From positions 1 to 6,697 of the forward strand of contig JAAYYM010000388.1 in the NCBI GenBank assembly GCA_012515365.1: DNA of 6,697 nucleotides. Direction: 5' to 3'. The first letter of the stretch is position 1; each line of letters starts with the position of its first letter. The position numbers and the translations under genes were made by a program. The DNA comes from Clostridia bacterium (GTDB lineage Bacteria; Bacillota_A; Clostridia; Lachnospirales; Lachnospiraceae). This document shows positions 1-4,916 of this stretch, piece after piece. Below the pieces are notes generated by a model. It worked only from the letters and a program-made list of their open reading frames with translations, was not told the origin of the DNA and did not search any database.

Positions 1-2
1 AA

Positions 3-650
3 ACATCGGAGTCGATTGTGATCGGTAGTATTTTGGCCATTTGTGGAGGCTATATGGATGCGTATTCATATATATGCCGAGGCGGCGTATTTGCCGACGC
101 AGAAACAGGAAACATTGTATTGTTTGCAATTAATGTTGCCTCTTTTCAATGGATAAAGGCGCTGCAGTATATCATTCCGATTACTGCATTTGCCATAGGA
201 GTTCTGATTTCTTCGATTGTAAAAAGCAAAATGGAAAAGACTCATATCATACACTGGCGTCAAATAACCGTTTTAATTGAAAGTGTATTACTTGGCTTGG
301 TAGCTTTTATCCCGCCAAGTTTAAATTTAGTTGCAAATTCCATTATTTCATTGGTTTGTGGTATTCAGGTTGCGGCCTTTTCAAAGATTCATGACAATGC
401 CGTGGCCACAACCATGTGTACGGGAAACCTTAGAAGTGGAACGCAAAATCTGTATTATTACAGGCTGACAAAGGATAAAGCCTTTTTGAAAAAGGGCATT
501 TTGTACTTTGGATGCATCGCATGGTTTGTAATTGGTGCCGTGATTGGCGCGCGGATTATTGCTTTCTATCAGCTTAAATCCATTTTGGTGGTGTCCGTTG
601 GACTATGGGCGGTAGTATTATTGATGTTTTCTGAACAGAGAGTCGAATGA
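3..650 (+). CDS. DUF1275/YoaK-family membrane protein, 5' end cut by window
   Basis: Integral membrane protein of the DUF1275 (YoaK-like) family, whose function is not established. The reading frame is open to the window edge: residues T-S-E-S-I precede the GTG at 18, and family members usually start a little before such a segment, so the true start probably lies just outside the window. Numbering from the GTG, hallmarks are G-G-Y-M-D-A-Y (10-16), R-G-G-V-F-A (21-26), T-G-N-I-V-L-F (30-36) and a second C-T-G-N-L-R-S-G (134-141). Hydrophobic segments lie near 1-18, 32-42, 50-68, 82-100, 103-121, 160-183 and 187-204, so about six or seven membrane spans. Visible length is 210 residues from the GTG, close to the family's usual 220-230, so little is missing. 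The following gene starts 82 bases downstream and has its own ribosome binding site. Family call is confident; role is unknown. Confidence 0.85.
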   Translation, partial: TSESIVIGSILAICGGYMDAYSYICRGGVFADAETGNIVLFAINVASFQWIKALQYIIPITAFAIGVLISSIVKSKMEKTHIIHWRQITVLIESVLLGLVAFIPPSLNLVANSIISLVCGIQVAAFSKIHDNAVATTMCTGNLRSGTQNLYYYRLTKDKAFLKKGILYFGCIAWFVIGAVIGARIIAFYQLKSILVVSVGLWAVVLLMFSEQRVE

Positions 651-731
651 ACAATTTCTTCTTTGCCTGTCTTAGAATTGTAAGTTTCGTAATTGCCTGA
701 TAAAAGTTGAATATGTTGAGGAGAAAAAAAT

Positions 732-1174
732 ATGGAAAGACCAATTACAACATTATATATGCTCGTATCTTTAGATGGAAAGATTAGTACCGGAATAACG
801 GATGACCTTGATTTTGACAAAGATTTTCCAAATATCAACGGATTAAAAGAAGGATTACAACAGTATTATGACATAGAACAGACTACGGATTTGTGGTCCA
901 TGAATTCAGGAAGAGTGCAGGAGAAGATGGGTGTGAACGACTTACTATACAAACAGGTGGTACGTTGAATGGCTTGATTCTGCGCGAAAAACTATTTGAT
1001 TATGTGGATTTAGTGGTTGCGCCTGTTTTGGTAGGAGGAAGGGATACATCAACACTTATTGATGGAAAAGCGTTGGAAACAACAGAGGAATTAAATAAAC
1101 TAGGTGTATTGGAACTTGAGAGTGCACAAGTATTAAAAGATTCATATTTGCGTCTAAGATACAAAGTTATTTAA
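732..1174 (+). pseudogene. RibD C-terminal/dihydrofolate reductase-like protein, internal out-of-frame deletion
   Basis: Remnant of a RibD C-terminal-domain reductase (the family related to dihydrofolate reductase and pyrimidine reductase; NAD(P)H-dependent). The ATG at 732 follows GAGGAG at 718-723. The first part reads M-E-R-P-I-T-T-L-Y-M-L-V-S-L-D-G-K-I-S-T-G, the typical N-terminal strand and glycine loop, and runs to about residue 68 before out-of-frame residues and a TGA at 966-968. The C-terminal part continues in another frame from about 923: R-L-T-I-Q-T-G-G-T-L-N-G, then V-A-P-V-L-V-G-G-R-D-T-S-T-L-I, both family signatures, ending at TAA 1172-1174. Only about 147 residues of recognisable sequence remain against roughly 220 in relatives I recall, so 75-80 residues from the middle appear deleted. 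The frames switch within 923-940. The GTG/ATG starts inside the second half have no ribosome binding site. Almost certainly non-functional. Confidence 0.85.
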
Positions 1175-1180
1175 AATTGT

Positions 1181-1205
1181 TAATCTAGCCATTAAGGCTT
1201 GATTA
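1181..1205 (+). other. Weak stem-loop after the RibD-like remnant
   Basis: TAATC-t-AGCC, loop ATTAA, GGCT-t-GATTA: nine pairs interrupted by one T-T mismatch, starting 7 bases after the stop codon of the RibD-like remnant. No U-tract follows (TATAAATGG), so it is a poor intrinsic terminator; it could be a degraded one, or chance. I could not find a convincing promoter for yjdF between here and the riboswitch. Confidence 0.3.
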
Positions 1206-1221
1206 TATAAATGGTAAAGAT

Positions 1222-1320
1222 AAAAACGCAACGTATGTAGAGATACATACCAGAGCCGGTAGGTAGCCCGGCCGTCCTGCATGTCAGGGTAAGTAACCTG
1301 CCCCTCCGGGTTGTCCGTTC
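1222..1320 (+). ncRNA. yjdF riboswitch (azaaromatic-sensing RNA motif)
   Basis: Structured leader directly upstream of yjdF, in the position and style of the yjdF RNA motif, a riboswitch class reported to bind diverse azaaromatic compounds. Helices seen by eye: a closing stem AACGCAAC (1225-1232) with GTTG (1310-1313) and CGTT (1316-1319), with TC bulged at 1314-1315; GTATGT (1233-1238) with ACATAC (1245-1250), loop AGAGAT; GCCGG (1255-1259) with CCGGC (1268-1272), loop TAGGTAGC; CAGG (1285-1288) with CCTG (1297-1300). Alternative pairings exist: CCTG 1276-1279 with CAGG 1285-1288, and CCCGG 1267-1271 with CCGGG 1306-1310, the kind of competition a switch needs. The stretch is clearly more GC-rich than its flanks. 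Assignment rests on the fold and on the downstream gene; the ligand is known from the class, not shown here. Confidence 0.85.
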
Positions 1321-1348
1321 TTTGCTTGTTTCAATCAAATAAGGAGGG
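1302..1348 (+). promoter_or_regulatory. Riboswitch expression platform: anti-Shine-Dalgarno and yjdF ribosome binding site
   Basis: CCCTCC at 1302-1307, in the 3' part of the riboswitch, is a perfect complement of GGAGGG at 1343-1348, the yjdF ribosome binding site (6 bases before the ATG at 1355). Pairing would hide the site from the ribosome. The same CCTCCGGG stretch can also pair inside the aptamer (CCGGG 1306-1310 with CCCGG 1267-1271), giving two exclusive states. This implies control of translation initiation; no U-rich terminator is visible in the leader. The direction of control by ligand is inferred. Confidence 0.65.
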
Positions 1349-1354
1349 ATTGTT

Positions 1355-1771
1355 ATGGGCAAAGTAAGTGGCAAGCTGACAGTGTATTTTGATGAGCCAT
1401 TTTGGGTAGGAGTTTTTGAGAGAATTGAAGATCAAAAACTATCTGTAGCTAAAGTAACATTTGGTTCAGAGCCAAAGGATTATGAAGTTTATGAGTTTAT
1501 TCTAAAATATTACTACAACTTGCGATTCAGTCCAGCTGTGGCATCTGTTGAAAATGAAATCAAAGTAAATCCAAAGAGAATGCAACGTGATGTGAAAAAA
1601 CAATTACAGAACATTGGGATTGGTACAAAATCACAGCAAGCTTTAAAATTACAACAGGAGCAGTGCAAACAGGAACGTAAAGTAAAAAGTCGAGAGCAAA
1701 AACTGGCTGAAGAAAAGCGTATGTTTGAACTAAAACAGCAAAAGAAAAAAGAGAAGCATCGGGGCAGATAA
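1355..1771 (+). CDS. yjdF: YjdF-family (DUF2992) protein
   Basis: Small cytoplasmic protein of the YjdF/DUF2992 family, 138 residues, a normal full length. The biochemical role is unknown; its control by an azaaromatic-sensing riboswitch in this and other Firmicutes suggests a part in handling heteroaromatic toxins or natural products (inference). Family residues are well kept: G-K-L-T-V-Y-F (6-12), P-F-W-V-G-V-F-E-R (15-23), V-T-F-G (34-37) and Y-E-V-Y-E-F (43-48) in the globular first half, then N-P-K-R-M-Q-R (72-78) and G-I-G-T-K-S-Q-Q-A-L-K (88-98). The last 45 residues are a highly charged Lys/Gln/Glu tail ending in H-R-G-R, likely a single long helix. The ATG is fixed by AAGGAGGG at 1341-1348. 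The leader holds a yjdF-type riboswitch whose CCCTCC can mask this site. A perfect hairpin overlaps the stop codon. Intact, unlike both neighbours. Confidence 0.92.
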   Translation: MGKVSGKLTVYFDEPFWVGVFERIEDQKLSVAKVTFGSEPKDYEVYEFILKYYYNLRFSPAVASVENEIKVNPKRMQRDVKKQLQNIGIGTKSQQALKLQQEQCKQERKVKSREQKLAEEKRMFELKQQKKKEKHRGR

Positions 1772-1781
1772 TGCCCCGATG
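1757..1781 (+). terminator. Perfect hairpin over the yjdF stop codon; terminator with no U-tract
   Basis: CATCGGGGCA (1757-1766) pairs perfectly with TGCCCCGATG (1772-1781); the loop GATAA contains the yjdF stop codon. Ten GC-rich pairs would be stable, but the following bases (TAGTCTCCTAAATT) are not a U-tract. The GNAT gene that follows has lost its 5' half right after this hairpin, so the deletion could have removed the U-tract too (inference). It may instead protect the 3' end of the message. Confidence 0.5.
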
Positions 1782-1797
1782 TAGTCTCCTAAATTGA

Positions 1798-2094
1798 CAG
1801 TTAAAAAACATAGCAGTCGACCCGAAGTCTCAATTAAAAAGGTATGGAAAAACTCTGATCGAATTTGTATTTTCTTATTATCCTGATTGTAAAAAAATGT
1901 TTGTAGGAACTGGGGATGTACCATCTACACTTGGTTTTTATCATAAGTGTGGTTTTTCTGAATCACATCGTGTAGAGAATTTCTTTATAGACAACTATGA
2001 TCATGTCATGATTGAAGATGGTATGATATGTATGCAAAGATTTGTAACGGAAACGCGTAGTACATGTTTGGATTGTGGCGGATTCGAAAAATAA
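1798..2094 (+). pseudogene. GNAT N-acetyltransferase, 5'-truncated remnant
   Basis: The frame opens after a TGA at 1795-1797 and reads L-K-N-I-A-V-D-P, then Y-G-K-T-L-I-E-F, then V-G-T-G-D-V-P-S-T-L-G-F-Y-H-K-C-G-F and N-F-F-I-D-N-Y-D-H. These are the last strand-helix units of a GCN5-related acetyltransferase, which transfers acetyl from acetyl-CoA to an amine. About 70 residues that should precede (first strand, helices 1-2) are absent: only 16 bases separate the frame from the yjdF hairpin. The acetyl-CoA loop, usually Q-x-x-G-x-G, reads Q-L-K-R-Y-G, so one glycine is already lost. There is no credible start; the ATG at 1897 lies inside the fold. The C-terminus after E-D-G also looks drifted. 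Its TAA at 2092-2094 abuts the ribosome binding site of the next gene. Family is clear, substrate unknown, surely inactive as an enzyme. Confidence 0.8.
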
Positions 2095-2108
2095 AGGGGA
2101 ACATACGA

Positions 2109-2498
2109 ATGTTAAGTACTGAATGGAAAAGATTATACGATATTGCAATGGCAAAAATAAATCCACAGCAAATATCCGAGAGTATGTATGTAGGTGAAGT
2201 TGCGGCAGCTGTTTTAACTAAGAGTGGAAACGTTTATACTGGTATATGTATTGATACGAGTAGTTCGTTGGGGATGTGTGCAGAAAGAAATGCATTGTCA
2301 TCTATGCTGACAGATGGGGAGAATGAAGTGGTTAAAATCTTATCTGTTTATAAAGATGGAACGGTGATGCCACCATGTGGTGCTTGTCGAGAGTTTATGA
2401 TGCAACTGGGAACAACGGCAAAAGAGATTCAGGTTTTAATTGATAATCAAGGAAAATCTACAAATTTGTCAAGTTTATTACCGGAATATCCATACTGA
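2109..2498 (+). CDS. Cytidine deaminase-family zinc hydrolase
   Basis: Zinc-dependent deaminase of the cytidine deaminase fold, 129 residues, the normal length of the short tetrameric type. Zinc and catalytic motifs are complete: C-A-E-R-N (Cys57 ligand, Glu59 proton shuttle) and P-C-G-A-C-R-E (Cys90 and Cys93 ligands). The first motif has Cys where Escherichia-type enzymes have His, as in Gram-positive enzymes. The likely reaction is cytidine or deoxycytidine to uridine plus ammonia in pyrimidine salvage, but the G-M-C-A-E-R-N form also occurs in relatives annotated only as deaminase-like, including blasticidin S deaminases, so the substrate is open. I chose the ATG at 2109, eight bases after AAAGGGGA (2093-2100); an ATG in frame at 2064 lies inside the GNAT remnant and has no such site. 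The remnant's stop codon overlaps this site, so translation may once have been coupled. Confidence 0.88.
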   Translation: MLSTEWKRLYDIAMAKINPQQISESMYVGEVAAAVLTKSGNVYTGICIDTSSSLGMCAERNALSSMLTDGENEVVKILSVYKDGTVMPPCGACREFMMQLGTTAKEIQVLIDNQGKSTNLSSLLPEYPY

Positions 2499-2523
2499 TC
2501 AAATATTAAAGGAGTGATGCTTT

Positions 2524-2862
2524 ATGGCAGATAATAAAGAATTAGTCGCATATATTATGGACCAGCTAGAGGGATTAGAACATATACGTTATATTCCTAT
2601 GATGGGAGGTTATATATTCTACTATAATGAAAGAATATTTGGTGGAATATATGATAGTGGCTTCATGGTGAAAATCACAGAAGCAAGCCGAAAATATATG
2701 CCAGATAGTGAACCAACAGAACCCTATGAAGGTGCAAAAGATATGCTGCCTGTAACGATCTTAGATGATAAAGAGTTGGTTCAAAAAATGATATACGACA
2801 TGTATCCGGAATTACCAGAAAGAAAAAAACGAAAGCCGAAATCATTCATCACGGATAAATAA
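2524..2862 (+). CDS. TfoX/Sxy N-terminal domain protein
   Basis: A 112-residue protein made of a single TfoX N-terminal domain. Signatures: a first helix at 4-17 (K-E-L-V-A-Y-I-M-D-Q-L), I-R-Y-I-P-M-M-G-G-Y-I-F-Y-Y (21-34), then F-G-G-I-Y-D-S-G-F-M-V-K (39-50) and P-Y-E-G-A-K (67-72), ending in a lysine/arginine-rich tail. In gamma-proteobacteria, two-domain TfoX/Sxy regulates competence; the short stand-alone Firmicute form is common and its role is not known, so competence should not be inferred. Start is set by AAAGGAG at 2508-2514 before the ATG. It follows the deaminase by 25 bases on the same strand, probably in one transcript. Full length and undamaged. Confidence 0.85.
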   Translation: MADNKELVAYIMDQLEGLEHIRYIPMMGGYIFYYNERIFGGIYDSGFMVKITEASRKYMPDSEPTEPYEGAKDMLPVTILDDKELVQKMIYDMYPELPERKKRKPKSFITDK

Positions 2863-2869
2863 ACCATAC

Positions 2870-2940
2870 TGACAGGAGTATATTGGCTGCATGTACACAA
2901 AGAGAGTTTCCTAAAAGATCAGTCAATATACAGCCTGTTA
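2870..2940. repeat. Imperfect inverted repeat between convergent genes
   Basis: The left arm at 2870-2889 (TGACAGGAGTATATTGGCTG) matches the reverse complement of the right arm at 2920-2940 at about 18 of 21 positions, including an uninterrupted GTATATTG (2878-2885) / CAATATAC (2924-2931) core. Thirty bases separate the arms. The right arm covers the last codons of the minus-strand TraB-like gene. It lies where + and - transcripts converge, so a two-way terminator or an RNA-stabilising hairpin is plausible, but there is no U-tract. Inverted ends of a small vanished element are another option. Confidence 0.5.
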
Positions 2941-3637
2941 TTCTGGAATAATTCACAATATTCCATTTGTTGATTGTAAAAGGTATTGTCTACATCCTCC
3001 GTCCACTGTGCTTTTGTAGCTTCACTTAAGGTATCGTCTTTTTGCACAAGTCTGGGAACTGTGTGACCGTAAAAGCGGACCCGTTTTTCCCATATATCAT
3101 ATATTTGACTTGGATAAGTAAAATTTGATGTCTCTACACTGAATATAGAAGATTTATGCGCGATCGATTCATTTTGTCCGCCAGCCTTAATCAGCCGTTC
3201 AGTCTGCGCATTCAAATGCCCAAATCCACATATAACCAGAATTCGTTGATCTTTATATAAAGCTCTCTTTTTCATGATGTTTTTATGAATGTGATCATCT
3301 CTATCATCGGTTGTTGTGTTTTGTTTAGAGTCATTATCGATTTTCCTATAACCCCATACTTTAGAAAATTTTCTTCTCTTGCTTCGATCAATATCACATC
3401 GGGATCAATATGATTGACAGCGCTTATCAGTTCTTCAATTGAATAATTTGCGTAGTGTTCGAAGTGCTCTTTATGAAATGTTCCCATAAGATATACTTCT
3501 TGCCCATCAGTCATTAAAACTTTATTGAGTGTAAAATTTTTGAGATTTGCATATAAAGATATTACAGCTATCAAAAACAGTATCAAGATTGTTGATGCTA
3601 TTATGATTGCTTTTTTCCATTCGATTTTTGATTTCAA
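2919..3637 (-). pseudogene. Membrane-anchored TraB/GumN-like protein, internal out-of-frame deletion
   Basis: Reads from a TTG at 3637, nine bases after GGGAGG (3652-3647 on the minus strand); a TTG further upstream at 3664 has no such site. Residues 9-30 form one membrane anchor (K-K-A-I-I-I-A-S-T-I-L-I-L...). Then come V-Y-L-M-G-T-F-H (48-55) and V-I-L-I-E-A-R-E (81-88), resembling the G-T-x-H and glutamate motifs of TraB/GumN/PrgY-like proteins. After Y-G-V-I this frame becomes nonsense and stops at 3272-3274. A second frame, open from near 3355, gives K-I-D-N-D-S, D-D-R-D-D-H-I, and R-I-L-V-I-C-G-F-G-H-L, resembling the conserved G-x-G-H-L near the family's C-terminus, and ends at 2919. 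The middle (about 25-30 residues by my recollection of relatives) seems deleted. The 37-base gap after the AraC gene suggests one transcript. Family call is moderate; broken state is well supported. Confidence 0.7.
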
Positions 3638-3674
3638 TTGTGAGTGCCTCCCTGTAAGTATCAATATATGTTAA

Positions 3675-4595
3675 TTACGACTTGTTCTTATGTTGCTTCC
3701 GAAAAGCGGCGGGTGTGACTTTGAATTCTTTTGCAAATAATTTGCTGAAATATCCGGATGAACTAAAACCACAAAATTCACTGATTTCTAAAACAGACAT
3801 GGTTGTTTCGAGCAGAAAATGAACAGCCTTGTTCAGACGATATTTTGTAAGGTATGCGGTTGGAGTTGTATGTATGTTTTTCTGAAAACATCGGCTGCAC
3901 TCTCGGGTGCTAATGCTCGCGGCGTCTGCAATCGCGTCCAGGTTAATTACTTCTTGATAATGACTTTCGATATAAGTGAGCATAAGCTTGAGTCTTTCAG
4001 AAGAGAGATTTTTTCCGACAGGGGCTTTTTCTACAATTTCTTTTGTTAAGAGCAGTAGATTCATCAACCAATCAAGCATATGCTTCTGCACTTGAATTTC
4101 ATATCCATAGTCCGAATCAGCTTCCGCCTGATATGCCTGCATAAATGAGAGAATCAGAGAAATCTGTTGCTTTCCAGTTGGCGAAATTACAAAAAAAGGA
4201 AGTTCACTACAATGCAGAAGAGGCATGAGATAAGTCTGCTCTACAAAACTGTTTACCATACCTGTTAATAAGTGATAATCAAAGACAATTCCTCTTCCGA
4301 CTCGATTTTTCTTTTTGTCTGCAGACTGAATAGCGTGGAGAACGTTGCTGTTAATAAAAATAGCCTCTCCCTGCTTGAGCCTGACGTGATCCCCTGAAAA
4401 AAAGAACTCAAACTCTCCCTGATATGCATAAAAAAACTCCATAGAAAAATGCCAGTGCCATTCAGTTGTATAATCAAACATTCTATCCATTTGATCTTCA
4501 TAAATATGATACAATCGATTAGCGGTGCCCCACCAATCGAGGTCTTCTTCATTGCCGGGTTTCATTTTCAGCTTACTGGTTATTATAATCGGCAT
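3675..4595 (-). CDS. AraC-family transcriptional regulator (cupin sensor plus double HTH)
   Basis: DNA-binding regulator of the AraC/XylS family, 306 residues, full length. The N-terminal cupin-like sensor at about 40-110 holds W-H-W-H-F-S-M-E-F (46-54), E-F-F-F-S-G (63-68), a G-E-A-I-F-I-N (76-82) turn and N-V-L-H (84-87), typical of sugar-type sensors; the ligand is unknown. The C-terminal domain (about 203-303) has two helix-turn-helices: L-D-A-I-A-D-A-A-S-I-S (219-229) and L-E-I-S-E-F-C-G-F-S-S-S-G-Y-F-S-K-L-F (269-287), ending with the family signature F-K-V-T-P-A-A-F-R-K. Start: ATG at 4595 with GGAGG at 4606-4602 on the minus strand. Two 20-base direct repeats just upstream are a likely binding site, suggesting autoregulation and perhaps control of the divergent gene. 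The neighbour downstream on the same strand is the broken TraB-like gene, so the original target set may be partly gone. Confidence 0.93.
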   Translation of the reverse strand: MPIIITSKLKMKPGNEEDLDWWGTANRLYHIYEDQMDRMFDYTTEWHWHFSMEFFYAYQGEFEFFFSGDHVRLKQGEAIFINSNVLHAIQSADKKKNRVGRGIVFDYHLLTGMVNSFVEQTYLMPLLHCSELPFFVISPTGKQQISLILSFMQAYQAEADSDYGYEIQVQKHMLDWLMNLLLLTKEIVEKAPVGKNLSSERLKLMLTYIESHYQEVINLDAIADAASISTRECSRCFQKNIHTTPTAYLTKYRLNKAVHFLLETTMSVLEISEFCGFSSSGYFSKLFAKEFKVTPAAFRKQHKNKS

Positions 4596-4609
4596 TGTTT
4601 ACCTCCATA

Positions 4610-4649
4610 TAGCACTCATTACACACATTTAGCACTTAATATAAACATT
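4610..4649. promoter_or_regulatory. Two 20-base direct repeats, candidate AraC-type operator
   Basis: TAGCACTCATTACACACATT (4610-4629) is followed directly by TAGCACTTAATATAAACATT (4630-4649), 16 of 20 bases identical, with TAGCACT and ACATT kept at the ends. AraC-family proteins bind direct repeats about two helical turns apart through their two helix-turn-helices, and these lie immediately upstream of the AraC gene's ribosome binding site. A bound regulator here would sit downstream of or across its own promoter and repress it. Binding is inferred from layout only. Confidence 0.55.
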
Positions 4650-4762
4650 TAGTTCATTTCTATGTCCTAATATTACTATATTCTCATACATAATATGAAA
4701 ATTCAAGTAAATATGATTAATTTAAATGGTCTTAATAATGCATATTTTTGTCTTGGTTTCGG

Positions 4763-4791
4763 TTTGCTCTAATAAACACCTCTGCTATACT
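4763..4791 (+). promoter_or_regulatory. Sigma-A type promoter with extended -10
   Basis: TTTGCT (4763-4768), 17-base spacer, TATACT (4786-4791), with TG one base upstream of the -10 (4783-4784), the extended -10 form. Predicted start near 4797-4799, giving a leader of about 120 bases before the ATG at 4917. Best promoter in the window. Confidence 0.7.
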
Positions 4792-4813
4792 AAAGATACA
4801 AAGAAAGTCAAAG

Positions 4814-4861
4814 ACGTAAAGAGAGCTACAACGAAAGCTACAAAGAGAACTACAAATATAA
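4814..4861 (+). repeat. 12-base imperfect tandem repeats in the leader
   Basis: Three adjacent 12-base units start with CTACAA: CTACAACGAAAG (4826-4837), CTACAAAGAGAA (4838-4849) and CTACAAATATAA (4850-4861); a more diverged unit precedes them (4814-4825). They follow the promoter and form an A-rich, nearly G/T-free unstructured leader. Because 12 is a multiple of three, the stretch can also be read as a Lys/Thr/Ala-rich peptide tail ending at TAA 4879-4881. Confidence 0.6.
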
Positions 4862-4916
4862 CCGAAACTACTAAGAAGTAACAAAGTTCATAAAATCATA
4901 AACGGAGGTGCATATT

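Larger units (their letters stand above)
4596..4916. other. Divergent intergenic region, very AT-rich
   Basis: The 321 bases between the AraC gene and the small + strand gene. From left to right: AraC ribosome binding site (4602-4606), two 20-base direct repeats (4610-4649), an AT-rich stretch without clear genes (4650-4760) that must hold the minus-strand promoter, though I could not settle on one, a + strand promoter (4763-4791), a 12-base repeat leader (4814-4861) and the ribosome binding site CGGAGGTG (4903-4910). Confidence 0.7.

Noticed and set aside
893..1174. Separate 93-residue protein starting at 893
   Set aside because: Its opening residues overlap the RibD-like N-terminal part in another frame, there is no ribosome binding site, and from residue 11 on it is the C-terminal half of the same gene. 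Treated as one broken gene.
1191..1212. Promoter for yjdF near TATAAA at 1206
   Set aside because: No -35 element at an acceptable spacing: TTGTTA at 1177 is 23 bases away.
1897..2094. 65-residue protein from the ATG at 1897
   Set aside because: GNAT-like sequence continues upstream of this ATG to 1798, and there is no ribosome binding site before it. It is part of the truncated GNAT remnant.
2064..2108. N-terminal extension of the deaminase from the ATG at 2064
   Set aside because: The extra 15 residues do not fit the family, and the only good ribosome binding site (2093-2100) serves the ATG at 2109.
2524..2862. Competence regulator call for the TfoX-domain protein
   Set aside because: Only the N-terminal domain is present and the organism looks like a Firmicute, where this short form has no shown competence role.
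4265..4552. 95-residue minus-strand ORF within the AraC gene
   Set aside because: Out-of-frame shadow; the AraC frame carries all recognisable motifs over this stretch.
4814..4861. CRISPR array
   Set aside because: The 12-base units are adjacent with no spacers and are far too short.
4738..4881. Small + strand ORF ending in a Lys/Thr-rich tail as a real gene
   Set aside because: No ribosome binding site, and a strong promoter lies inside it, so most transcripts would lack its start. Kept only as a note on the leader repeats.
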